From the NCBI GenBank assembly GCA_037903475.1, contig JBAJFG010000261.1:62001-126000 (forward strand): 64,000 nt of DNA. The letters run 5' to 3'. Shown here piece after piece: positions 36,069 to 46,927 of this stretch. Below the pieces are notes generated by a model, which was not told where the DNA came from, searched no databases, and saw only the letters and a list, made by a program, of their open reading frames with translations. The position numbers and the translations under genes were made by a program. The stretch comes from Ancylostoma caninum. Taxonomy: Eukaryota; Nematoda; Chromadorea; Rhabditida; Ancylostomatidae. The first letter of the stretch is position 1; each line of letters starts with the position of its first letter.

Positions 36069-36974
36069 TACAGGGTGCGTCATAAATATTGACGCACTGA
36101 AGTTATGCTGTAAAAGGGACAACATCCCGAAAACCACCATATATGCATATCCAAAATGAAGGTCATGTCTTAACGAATACAAAAAATCCACTCCTGTTCG
36201 GAGAGCGCTCTCTCCTTGTAAAAGCAGCCACGAACATGTCGGCAGAGAAAATCGCCGATGCGCCGCAACTGAAGTTCGTCCATTATCCTTCCATATTATA
36301 AAGAGGGTAAGCTTTAGGAAAACGACACTCTTAAGGGAAGTAGGGCAGGTCTCGCTCTCCAAGTACCACATGAAATCGTGTCCTTGTTCGCAAGTCTTGT
36401 CGTGTCCCAGCCAGAGAAAGGCATCTATGTTTTACTATAGAAATTTTTTTGTTTTCTTGTTTCTCATTCAAGCAATCTTCTAAGGGCACATTTCCTCGCT
36501 TATCTTAGTTCTCATCACAAGATGAATTCATAGGTACTTTGGCAGGGCTTGGCTGTTGCTCAGGAGACAAAAGTGGCACGAGTCCAGTTTCAAAAATCTA
36601 CTTGAGGCACTTCAACTTGGCGGAGAATAGGCTTCCTTGTGAACCGAGTTCCAGTCTACGGATGACCCCATATGGATATCTTAGAGAGCAAGAGCTGCGC
36701 TATAATCCACAAAAACATCAAGCTCCCAAAGGCTTATCTGTTCAAGATCTGGGACAAAGTCGACCTGAGTTAGTTGCGGCGCAGAGGCATTGCGATCCCT
36801 CGTCGTCTCTGTGACTGCTTCAGCAAAGAAGGAGCTTGCCGTGAACAAGAGTGCATTTATTCGGATCGCCAAGACATGGGCTTTATTCTGCATATGCTCA
36901 TTTGGAATGTTTTTGCATCTTTTCTTTTCTACAGACTCATTTTAGGTGCGTCAATAATTTTGACGCACCCTGTA
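36069..36974 (+). mobile_element. TACAGGGTG element 2 (Tc1-like), 906 bp
   Basis: TACAGGGTGCGTCATAAATA (left) and, inverted, TACAGGGTGCGTCAAAATTA (right) give a 29-bp inverted repeat with TA edges; each end is itself a TGCGTCA...TGACGCA dyad. A Tc1-like transposase C-terminus is readable inside at about 36670-36860. Confidence 0.88.
36670..36860 (+). pseudogene. Tc1-like transposase C-terminal remnant
   Basis: One plus-strand frame reads HMDILESKSCA, then HKNIKLPKAYLFKIWDKVDL, a TAG stop, then IPRRLCDCFSKEGA. The order ILESK, then a K-rich helix with W-D-K-V-D-L, then PRRL with a final C-x-x-x-G segment is that of nematode Tc1-like transposases just after the last catalytic residue. Upstream catalytic parts are lost. 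Confidence 0.75.
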
Positions 36975-38164
36975 TGAGGAGCAAATCAACGGACTCGCAT
37001 TTCCGTGAGTTCTTGATGAGCCCATTATCTCGAAAACTGAGCAGGCCGCACGATTCAAGGGATCGGCCCACAGGGCCGCTGGCGAGCACGGTGGAGTTCC
37101 TCCCTTGCGAGTTAAGTGGCTTAAACTAAGAAATCAGGCACTATTCTGGTAGTCCTCATAGAAAGGGCGAAGCGAGTTCACAGTACTCACGAGGTAAACG
37201 GGTTCAACGAAAAATACGAATTGAAAGGTGCACCTCTTCCATATGCATAATTTTTCAAAAACTGTCCAAGTACATAAGTACTCATATCCGCTACCACTGA
37301 ATTTGCTTTTCTTTCATTAATCTTGGAAAACTAGCTAAAGGGGCGCATCTTTGAGATGCAGCCATGCAATTTTTCTCTCCTGAGGAGCCAAGCAATGCAC
37401 TCATACCTAATTTCACATGTTCATGTGTTCCGACTCATGGAGATACCTATATCAGTTATGTAAATGAACTAACATAATCTCGCAACCATTCCTATTTGTT
37501 CCGTCCAGCAAATTCTGCAGTTCCAGGCTTGGATTTACCATCAGTGGCAGCTGTCGTTAGTGACGTAGTTCGAGAAGCTTCAAGACCATGACCAAGGTGC
37601 TGCAAATTAGTTAGGATTCCAATCGTGTCCACAATTCGTTGATGGAGCTGGAAGACTGTCCCATTGCACAATTTTTTAGATCAGCAGCGTATTGGTTCCT
37701 GTATACCCCTTCGAAGTTACTGGTAAGGAACAAGACAAATTCTCGTGTGTTCCAAACGTAATATCAGATGGAACAGGAAGCAATGTAAATAAAACTGGTA
37801 CAACTTTTATGCTCCTGCTGTCGACGTTTTGGGAAGTCTTGACGAAGTAATCTATGCGTCCATACTCGAGTTTTGTCACGCATGTTGTTAGGTGGACGAT
37901 TCATTTATGAAACAGACAATCCCACACTAAGACTCATAAAAGTGGCATTGCTCTATTTGTGATTGGAACCGTCAAACGTGCTACATAAATGCTGACCTGC
38001 CTTATGTACTGACTTCTGCCCAAGCTTACCAAACGCGATCTTTCAAAGAAAAAAAAGTAGAAGTAGCCTTTGCATCCACCATCATCCATGCATTTTTCTG
38101 ACGGAACACATATCCACACCAATGTGTACACTTACTACTGACGTGTGAGCGTTACGTTATATCG
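36975..38164. other. Unique sequence, nothing recognised
   Basis: No gene or element end supported. Frames at 37676-37879 and 37934-38131 (-) are within chance length. Confidence 0.4.
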
Positions 38165-39072
38165 TACAGGGTGGTCCAAAATTAGGGAGACACGCTAAAA
38201 GGTTCATATCTAACGTTGGAAAAGGAGTTGGCAATTTTGTTTCCAATGCGGTATTTTTTACTCTACAATGAACAAGATCTACCATCATATCTCACAATTT
38301 CTCCCACCACCGGCGAGAAAACACACGAAGAATTCGAACTAGTCGCCTGCTGTGGCGCGGAAGCGCAGTTTTGGATAATCTGCCCTTTCTAAAAGCGTTT
38401 GCTCCAAGGATAAAACAATTTTTATGAGAGTTAAGTCAGTTTTCGTCCTCGAATGAATATCATAACGAGAAATCTGCTTGAATGAGTACTTAAAATAAGA
38501 TTTATAAGGAAGCGGACATGACTTCTTGTGCAGAAACAGAGCAAAAACGTACTTCAGGGCTGTTTCTGGTTCTTTTTTCGCTGTTTAGAGAGGGAACTGG
38601 AACTTATTAGGCTCATCAACTTCCAATCTCAAAGTTCCGAGGAGTATTTCCCTCATAATGCATTTAATGATGGTGATTAAAATTGAAAAGCACCGTCAAC
38701 CCGCGTTGAATTTCGGAGTATCCGCACAAAATTCTGGATCTCATAACCAAGGTAGGTGGCCATTCACAATGACTTTAACGTTTTTCTGTTTCGCACACCT
38801 TGTACTTTTCGATGTACTGCTTAGGGTGCCTCTTGTAAAATTGTACACATTAGCACAACATGCGTGCCAAGTTTGCACAAAAAATGTAATTGGGTGGTAA
38901 ATCTAAGCTTGACTAGCTGTTCCTTAAAATCATAGTGTTAGGTAATGTTTCGGAAGAAGCTGTACAACTGAACAAATGAACAGCAAAAGATTGGATGCAA
39001 AACGCCAAAACGCGAGATAAGTCGAGAAACGCACATCGCGCCCTTGTCTCCGTACTTTTGAACCACCCTGTA
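38165..39072. mobile_element. TACAGGGTG element 3, 908 bp
   Basis: TACAGGGTGGTCCAAAATTA (left) and, inverted, TACAGGGTGGTTCAAAAGTA (right) with a shared GGAGACA continuation; TA at both edges. No transposase motif was found inside, so it is probably non-autonomous or too decayed. Its length is nearly that of elements 2 and 4. Confidence 0.82.
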
Positions 39073-39318
39073 GTACCACATTTACGTTCAAACTCACATT
39101 CAGCAGCGCAATCAATGATAAGAACACTAATCGAGGATACAATTGAATGAATGATGTGAATATGAGGATAGTGGATACGAGAGTGATCCCATTGTAGAGA
39201 ACGAGCAAAAGTCGTCGGCACCACAGACGTATTGTATAGATGAAAGAATAATTGGCGAAAACACGTTACCTAGTGGAGAGCGTAACATAGTTTGTACCTA
39301 ATCATTCGTTAAAAGCAT

Positions 39319-39554
39319 TTAGAGCAGAACAAGGTGACCAAGAATCGACTGCAATCATGGTTCATAGAAGAGCAGTTGGCGCTTGCACCGGAAATGCCGT
39401 CCACGCAGATGCACCCAGATAGAATTAATGACATCATCACATTAATTAGAACATGGATAAACTTGGATGAGCAGCACACCCACGCAGAAGAAGTTTTCAT
39501 CATTTGAAGAGAATTTAAAAAGCGCAGATATGCACAAGATGCTCGCGGTGATTT
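39319..39554 (+). pseudogene. Exon-like segment with one premature stop
   Basis: From AAAAGCATTTAG the plus strand reads QNKVTKNRLQSWFIEEQLAL, then MHPDRINDIITLIRTWINLD, EEVFII, a TGA, then REFKKRRYAQDARGD, stopping at a GTAAGT donor. Reading through the single TGA gives about 77 protein-like codons, as if a Trp codon had mutated. The minus strand is also open here and partly hydrophobic, so the coding strand is not certain. Family unknown. Confidence 0.25.
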
Positions 39555-40068
39555 GTAAGTGGGAGAACCTTTTTCATTGTTTGTTTCAAAGGATCCCACA
39601 GCATCTCATATGGATTCATTTATTCATCTATTCCTTCAATGCAGTTGAAGGTGTACCGTAGATAAGAACAACAAAACTCCGCTCTCAATTTATGAATAAG
39701 ATGATTGATTTCTCAAACATGCAATTCATCTTTAAGCGCGGATTCAGGTATTCTTCGCTTAAAAACAGTGAATTAGTCCCCTCTCAGATCCGTCACCCAT
39801 ATCCAGAGCGCAATAGACGGACAATTGTCACCATGGTCCACTCGAACGAGCAATTTAACCCAAAGCGAACGATTTACTGCCATACTCACACTTCTAAAAC
39901 ACGACACCAACTTGATGGATGGGATTTTGTGCCACATTAACGTAGACTGCCTCTGGGATTATTAACAAAAAGCATATCGGTAGTCCTCTCTCATCGCTGG
40001 GATAAAATGGGGATTACAACAGCTCCTAATGAATAATGTCCGACGAGCGGCACCACTTCTGGCTATCC

Positions 40069-40205
40069 CAGGACTAAAATTCATGAATACATAAACATTT
40101 GAAACCAGGTTAGCTAAGCAGCTTTCACGACCTGATCTGCTGACATTACGTAGTCCAAAAAATCACGCTGAGCATGTGTGTTCAACGTTTCATGGAACTC
40201 AGCCC
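40069..40205. mobile_element. GATTCATGAAAC MITE, copy 2 (diverged)
   Basis: Left end CAGGACTAAAATTCATGAAT, right end GTTTCATGGAACTCAGCCC, and interior CATTACGTAGTCC...AATCACGCT match the copy at 63082-63236 in the same orientation. Confidence 0.7.
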
Positions 40206-43200
40206 AGAAAGAGATGACCTCAGTCACTGATAGCTAAAGCTAGACACTTGAAGTGAGAACCAACATGTTAGCTTTTGTGGAGATTAACGTCTCAAGGGCA
40301 GGAGAAACTTCAAGAATGGAGCAGAAAAGCTCTTATAAGAGCTTTGGTTCCCACGATAGTAAATTCTTAATCTCAGCTCATCATCTTACTGCAGAAACGA
40401 GAAAAAATCGCAGCAAAAAGTGCAATGAGTGTGGGAGGAGAGCTGATTTGGACAACAAGATGCAAAGCACATCGTTTCCGGAGAGCTATGAGCATAACAA
40501 AAGTAATTTAACCGAGAGCCAGAGGAATCCAAACAGAGGATGTGAGAGCGGAGGCGTTATGAAAGACCAGTTACCAAGGAATTTTTAGAAGCTCTTGATT
40601 AGAACGAATTTGAAAAATCTATTAGGAGAAACAAGAAGAAAAACAGTGAAGGAAAGAGGTGTTTGGCGCAGCATGAAAATTCAAACAGAAAAGTGCTATG
40701 TGAGAGTCGTGATGTCCAGGGTGCGATCACAATCTCTGGGAGATTTATCTATTAGGGGAAGTTCTGAAGTGAGGAACATAACAAATACAACAAATATCAC
40801 TAGGAAGTGTTTTGAGGTCTGAATCAATTAGCAAAAACTTGCGATGAGTGAGAACAATGGGAGGGAAAATAGGAAAACGCTCTAAGAACTGAAGAGCAGC
40901 CAGCACTGCTCTTTGAGACTTAGTCTGTGGTAAAGCATATAGAGGAATATTAGGTAACAAAAAACAGGAAGTTCACCACTAGAAAAACACTGCAAACTTT
41001 ACTACAGTAGCTAACAGCAAGTAGTTGATCCGACGGAACACCCTGAATTCCAACAATATCTTTGAGCAGAAAAGCACTGTTTGTTTTCAATGAAAGGAGA
41101 GCGACAATGACCGCGGTCCAATATGGAAAGTGTAACCGTACCGATGGCACCAGTGCTGCGCACAGAGTTTGCCCTTTCGTACCCGGATAAACAATATTTT
41201 GGATTGCTGCTCTAAAGCCGACCTTCTCCGGAAATTATTGGTTCGATATGTGTAGTTAGGCAAAGTATGCTCGTATAGAGACCTTAACGCCCAATTTAAT
41301 TGCGCTCATCTTCACGGCGTTGTTATCGCTTTTCAACACTTAAATACAGCGGCGTAATCTCCAGCTGACCGCCTACAAGTCCGCCGTACCTTCTTTGTTC
41401 GTCCAATTTTAACTTCGGAACGAAGGGTTGTGTTCAATGCTTCTGTGAAGAACAAAAATTTGATGTTATCGGTCCATCTCATACCAGTATTTGCAGCGGA
41501 CGCTGAATGCAAGAGTGATCTCATTCTCATTACTGCGGAAATTCGTTCACTCAGAGAAGGATGACTTGACATAGGAAAGGGAAAAGTGCGAGCATACAGT
41601 GAGCGTCGTTAACGGTGTGTTTCTCCTGGACACATGAGCACGGATCCTGGCCGCACCGCTCATGCTGGTTTTATCGCCGCTTTGGTAAATCAAAGTATTC
41701 TATAGTTTTTCATAATAATATTTGTGTTAACTACCGAAAAAAAACTAAGAACTATACTAGTGAAACCCCACAAATTGTTGTCGAAAGAGGGATTCCAGCG
41801 TGAACGGTACGGTTGTGCCGTGTGCTCCCGATTCCGCAAGAAACGCCACACCGTTGACGCTTACTGGAACGCCAAAGTCGACAACATGGATGTATGGAGA
41901 AGCATATAGCAGGATTCACATCAAATACAGTCCAATACAAACCTTATTTTTGCGATGCAGAGACTGAATGGAAAATAAACTATACCTGCAGTGGAATGAA
42001 CGGTGTAATTCAGCATTCGAATGCTCTTCAAACGAAGAAATTCCAGAAGAAATGTGAGCAGATACAATAGAGAAAGTAAAAACGCTCCTGCTCGTTTTGC
42101 CAATCACTAAATTTTTACTTATATACGGCCGCGATCGTTGTAGTAGTAATTCCACTTCAACCTATTATTTCTAAACATCACGGGATCATCTATAAAAAAT
42201 GAGTTCGAGAACTAACGAACACTCGATGCTGTAATTGGCTAAAGGGACATAATGAGTTTTTGATCACTCTGATTCGGCACGGCAAATAACTCGTGTATTA
42301 CTTGGTAACTGCATTACTTGGAAGGAAAAATGTGCTGTTCATGGAGCTACACAGTGCCTTTTTTACAACAAAGAGTTCGTATTAGTACGGATTGAGCTTC
42401 CACCGTATCTTGAGAATATTTTCAGGGGTAATTCTCTTTTGCAAATTCAAGCTGTTCTTTGCATCCAGGTGGTGCCGTTAAGGACCCCGCAGAAGCATAA
42501 AAACTGCTCACTTTTTCATATGATCTTAATTCCTCCGAACACCTGCTACTGAAACCAGCGCTCATGAGATTGTTCGCACCTGAAAAGGTATGCCTAGTCG
42601 GGACAGCTGGCTGCTAGGAGCGCTATGCTTGGAATGTATGTATACCAGCTGGTTGCCGCCGCAACGAGGCGTCATCCGGCTGGCCTCCAGAACTGCGTAT
42701 ATAAGCAGATTCAGAGTGACCTTCTTCTGCCGAGATTTGTTGCTAGATGTTATCCTTGGAGTGCTGCTTGTTCGTCGGAAACTCACTCCGAAATTACAAT
42801 ACGCCACATTCACTACTTCGCTTCTCCTGTACAGTGCCCCTAGGGAGAACCGATTTCCCCAAAAATGCTATTCGTTATGCGAAAAAAAATCGGCAAAATC
42901 AATAGGTTGACGCTGACATGCGAAATACTTGTCGTAGTATTGTTTGGCTTGTCAGAGCAAAAATGCGAACAGTCAATAAAATCGATATGACCAATGTTTT
43001 CATGCACAATGGTTGTCATACGCGTGTTCAGCGTATTGGAAAACTCCAACAGGCACGTCTCCACCGACTCCTTACATACAATTGTTGAATTTCCCTGTTT
43101 TGATTACACCCGCCCACCCGCGCTGGATACGGCGCGCCATCTCAACCCACTGTGCGTAAGCACGCACAAACTCACAAATTTTCTAAAGTATGTATAGGTA

Positions 43201-43995
43201 GAGATCACTCTGTATCGCAACTGAATTGACTTCGATACCCCATCGATTTTGGGCCCAACATCACTGGTGCATGAGCCATAGTCAATGTGCGCCAAAATCA
43301 ATATGTCTAAAGGAGACTTGTAAAGTGCTAGGGTGCTGTAGTACAAACGAAGCACGGCGGCAGCCTATTATTCTTTTGACATACTTGTACTACATCACAT
43401 CCCTGCCTAATAAAAAATATCTGAGATGATGTGCGTTCAGGAAATAAGATCCAACGACGAATTAACCTGGACTCTTGGGAAATCGGCCTATAGTTCCATA
43501 CGCTTTTGCACTAGGGAAAAGCTGAACAACAGTTTCAATAGAGTTGAAACTCCAGGATTGAAGCGATTTTTATTCGGCAAGCTTTCAACGTTACAACACC
43601 ATTTCCAAGCCACCGACAACATAAATACAATACGTAATGCTACTGAGGAGAGGACTCAAAGACTATAGAAGGAGAATGCCTAACTTAGCAGTTATTACGT
43701 TGATAAAGACTGTGCAACAAGTGCGATAGTTGAGCTGCTCCAAGAGCAGCAGGCGGATGTGAAGGTTCTCTGACTAGCAATAAGCGAGCTCGAACAGTTG
43801 TTCGTGGTTTCGTTAACATGGAATGTATTTGGCTCTGATGAAAGATTTTATAAGCAAAAAAGAGAGACCTACTACTTGCTCCGTTGTTAGTCATCGTCTA
43901 CCTAACCACATCGAGAGAATGTCACTCGCTGCCATATCTTCATGTTCTACACAAGATATGTGCTGCCCTCCAACACGTCTTCAATAATTTAAGAA
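40206..43995. other. Unique sequence, nothing recognised
   Basis: Many overlapping short frames on both strands (for example 42562-42910) but no splice-supported exon, no RNA gene and no paired ends. Confidence 0.4.
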
Positions 43996-44059
43996 GTGAG
44001 TCCAGAAGAAGCCTGAGAGTCCGGCCAATGCCGGACTCTCAGGCTTCTTCTAGGCTCAC
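43996..44059. repeat. Long near-perfect hairpin
   Basis: Two 22-bp arms (AGAAGAAGCCTGAGAGTCCG plus GC at 44004-44025, and the exact complement at 44030-44051) are separated by only CAAT; the stem extends to about 30 bp with one mismatch and one G-T pair. The 4-nt loop is short for a microRNA precursor. It could be a recent inverted duplication, a foldback remnant or a hairpin RNA. Confidence 0.8.
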
Positions 44060-44121
44060 TTCGCTCGCCTAGCAATCGTGTATAAACTCCTCATTACGCG
44101 CACCACTCTCGCAGCTGTGAA

Positions 44122-44187
44122 CTCATCCGGCGACATATTCCCCACTACTGAGGAACCCATCCGGCGACACATTCCCCATCACTGAGC
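44122..44187 (+). repeat. Short tandem duplication
   Basis: CATCCGGCGACATATTCCCC-ACTACTGAG is followed directly by CATCCGGCGACACATTCCCC-ATCACTGAG, two units of about 36 bp with three changes. It lies between a TATAAA (44081) and the candidate start codon at 44296. Confidence 0.7.
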
Positions 44188-44295
44188 GCCGGCGCACCGC
44201 TCTCGCATCCTAGCGCTCCCGTCATCCGTGCCACTCGCCGTCCGTCTGGCTCTTTTTCATTCTAATGGCCGCATGACCTGAACATCCTATCTACG

Positions 44296-44544
44296 ATGGA
44301 AGAGCCTGATGCAAACGGTTTCGTTTCCTTCGTAAATGCGAAGGGGCAAACTCGAAATGAGTTGAGGTGATCTACAAAGCAGGGTGTGCATCATGTAATG
44401 AAGAAATTGAAAGGGTGTTGCTTACAGTAAGTGTCGCTACAAAATGGTGTTCTTCTCGCCATATAACGAAATGTGTGTCTGTCGCGGCGGGCTCATCGCC
44501 TGAGAGAGTCGAGAGGACGCCGATTTTTTCCATTTTCGAATAGA
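44296..44544 (+). pseudogene. Coding-like segment with frame change
   Basis: ATG at 44296 opens MEEPDANGFVSFVNAKGQTR-NEL, then a GTGATC donor-like site or frame break at 44367. In the next frame translation continues as VIYKAGCASCNEEIERVLLT and then WCSSRHITKCVSV and SSPERVERTPIFSIFE to TAG. The Cys pairs suggest a metal-binding or disulphide segment. It could be a gene with a frameshift or a decayed repeat-borne gene. Family unknown; a TATAAA lies 215 bp upstream. Confidence 0.25.
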
Positions 44545-46019
44545 ATCCTCGGTGATTAAGGTAGCTAGCTATTCGCAGAAAAAAGGTAGGGGAGGATAGA
44601 AGAGGGTTCCCCACACCCACTGGAAACAATATTTCGCAATCCATCGAGTAAGAAATGTCGAGCATGTCGTGATCGCATGCTCGCGGTCAAGATGCTTGAA
44701 TTGCAAGCACTTCTGGAGTCCAGGTGAACAGAATCGAGACGAAACAGGCAAAGACAACCTCCATCTCCTTGATCTCTTTACATCTAAGAACGTTTTCGGA
44801 AGTACCTTTCTCCGTGCAACATCATACGGATTGCATTTAGCACACCCACAAACTTGGAGCACAGAATCGTTACACTACATTCCGCCTACCCACATCCTTT
44901 TAACATAGAATTTTCAAAGCTAACAAAATAGGCACGCTCCATTCAAAACAGTAGAGGCTCATAAAGGATATTATGAGAGCTCATTCTTTCGCTGAACTCT
45001 TCAGAACGTAGTACTTGCCTAGGAGTTCGGGAGAAAACAGTTATGTGAAAGGCCACGAAGGCGTGAAGAATATCGTTATAGGGGTGCAGCGGCAAGACCG
45101 AGCGGTGCTGTTGGCAGCTGTAGCAGAACCCTTCTTGTAGCCTGCCAGGATAGGTTTTTCTTCCACAGTTTTTGACACCGCGATACTCTCCCCCTGCAGA
45201 GTTTCTCTTGTGGATACAAGTAGATACTAGAGGAGAACGGGTCCGAAAAGTGTTTTGAGCCCGCACCGAGATTTCTCAGAAACCGTTTAAGAACAGCGAA
45301 ACAGAAGAATCAGTCAAGAATGTTTGTTATAGGCAGCGCTTTAATCATGGAGCCTCAAATCTGTGAACGCACTGAAACTTCGAGACGGAAGAATAAAAAT
45401 TGCAATAAATAACAATTATATGAGTCGCAGTTTATATTCGAAAGAATGCAAGCTGCAACCCGAACTCAACAAAGCCATGGAGCCAGATGATATCAAAGGT
45501 GGCTTTGCTCGAAACTTCCCCTTCAAGAGTCCCTTAGTTGCTGCGGTAAATCCTCATATGGAGTGTACTAGCACATTGCATCGCCGACTCTTCTGCGACA
45601 CTGATTTTGATGCGCATTGATTATCGGCGGCTCGTGCAGCAGCGACGCCATCGATGGTCCGCCCACAATCACTAGCGATCGAAAATGATGTCGCTCACAA
45701 CGACGACTCAGTGTGCCATACTTTGCGCAAAATAAAGCAGCAGCATTCGGCGACGAGCACACAATACGTGACAGTTAGCCCGGCCAGAACAGCGTTGAGA
45801 CAGACTTGCTCTTACGAATGCGCCCTCAACAGACGAAATTTCATGGTCTTAACGCAACGCACAAAAAGCAAGGATTCACACAAGGCCAAGCTTCCCTGTC
45901 TCCCAATTCGACATGGATTGTGAAAGCTATTATACGAACGGTTGTGAGAATGGTACAAATTTAATCTCTCCGCAGTTTAACACGGCAACGGAAACCCTCC
46001 AGGTCATCGAACGACCCTT

Positions 46020-46927
46020 TACAGGGTGCGCGCGAATTATTGGCGCGTGCTTTTTGGGCCCCAATCATTAAGGATTGAGCGAAATCACAAGTCATGTTAT
46101 AGGTGTCCTTCCTTGAGCCATCTCTACCGTAGATATCAACTGGTTTCACGAATGACCTTTTTCTGTGCCTACATGGGCTTCAGGAAATCTCCTGGTCGAA
46201 TCGCTGGTGGCACGGGGTCGGTGACAGCGCCCTTCCTTCCAAGATTTTACGAAGTAGACTTTAGAAAACTTCGACCGTACATGTATGATAGGTCATAGCT
46301 AGGTCTTAACTACAATGGGCTTACCGTTAATTGGACCACCAAATGATTATCATGCCGAAAAGAGGCGTTGAATCTAACAGACCGTTTTTGCTTTTTTTTT
46401 GCGAACTCGGGACTGCTAATCATCAGAAGAGCAAATATAGTAATCGTTTCGGAACTGTAGAAAACTCCCAATTCTACCAGTAAAAAGTGGCTTTTGCAAA
46501 CTCGTTCGTCCCCAGTTTGCAAGGCAAAATTCGGTCAAAATTGGTTTCACGGATGATTTCTTGGAATTTTGGCCTGAAGAGATTGTCAATGTAACTCACT
46601 TCATTGGCATTCTTATGAGCTCCGCTTTGGATATGTTAGTGAACAAGGTCTGTAGTACTAAACGGATAGGAACAGACTGGCTGAAGTTCGTTCCTGAAGA
46701 ATCCTGAAAATTTCTTCTGGAATAACACTAGTGTGTCAAGGGTGGTCTGAGTTGAAAGCTTCTCCAAGTCTCTACTTACCCGGAAAGAGGTCACGAGGCA
46801 AATTTGCTGTTACTTACGGTAGGTATTGCTCCACCAAACATACCCAAAGAACAGCCTATGAATTCGCTCAATCATTAATGATTGGGGCTCAAAAAACCAC
46901 GCGCCAATAATTCGCGCGCACCCTGTA
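46020..46927 (+). mobile_element. TACAGGGTG element 4 (Tc1-like), 908 bp
   Basis: The longest terminal repeats of the group: TACAGGGTGCGCGCGAATTA, then TTGGCGCGTG and CCCAATCATTAA, about 62 bp at 46020-46081, are matched in inverse at 46866-46927, with TA edges. A decayed Tc1-like transposase is readable on the plus strand near 46540-46710. Confidence 0.9.
46540..46712 (+). pseudogene. Tc1-like transposase remnant
   Basis: The plus-strand frame reads KIGFTDDFLEFWPEEIVNVT, then ALDMLVNKVCSTKR and DWLKFVPEES. The F-x-x-FWP-E segment followed about 25 residues later by L-x-x-KVCSTK fits the region around the last catalytic residue and the ILESK-type motif of Tc1-like enzymes, with the SPDLNP core mutated away. 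No active enzyme can come from it. Confidence 0.6.
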
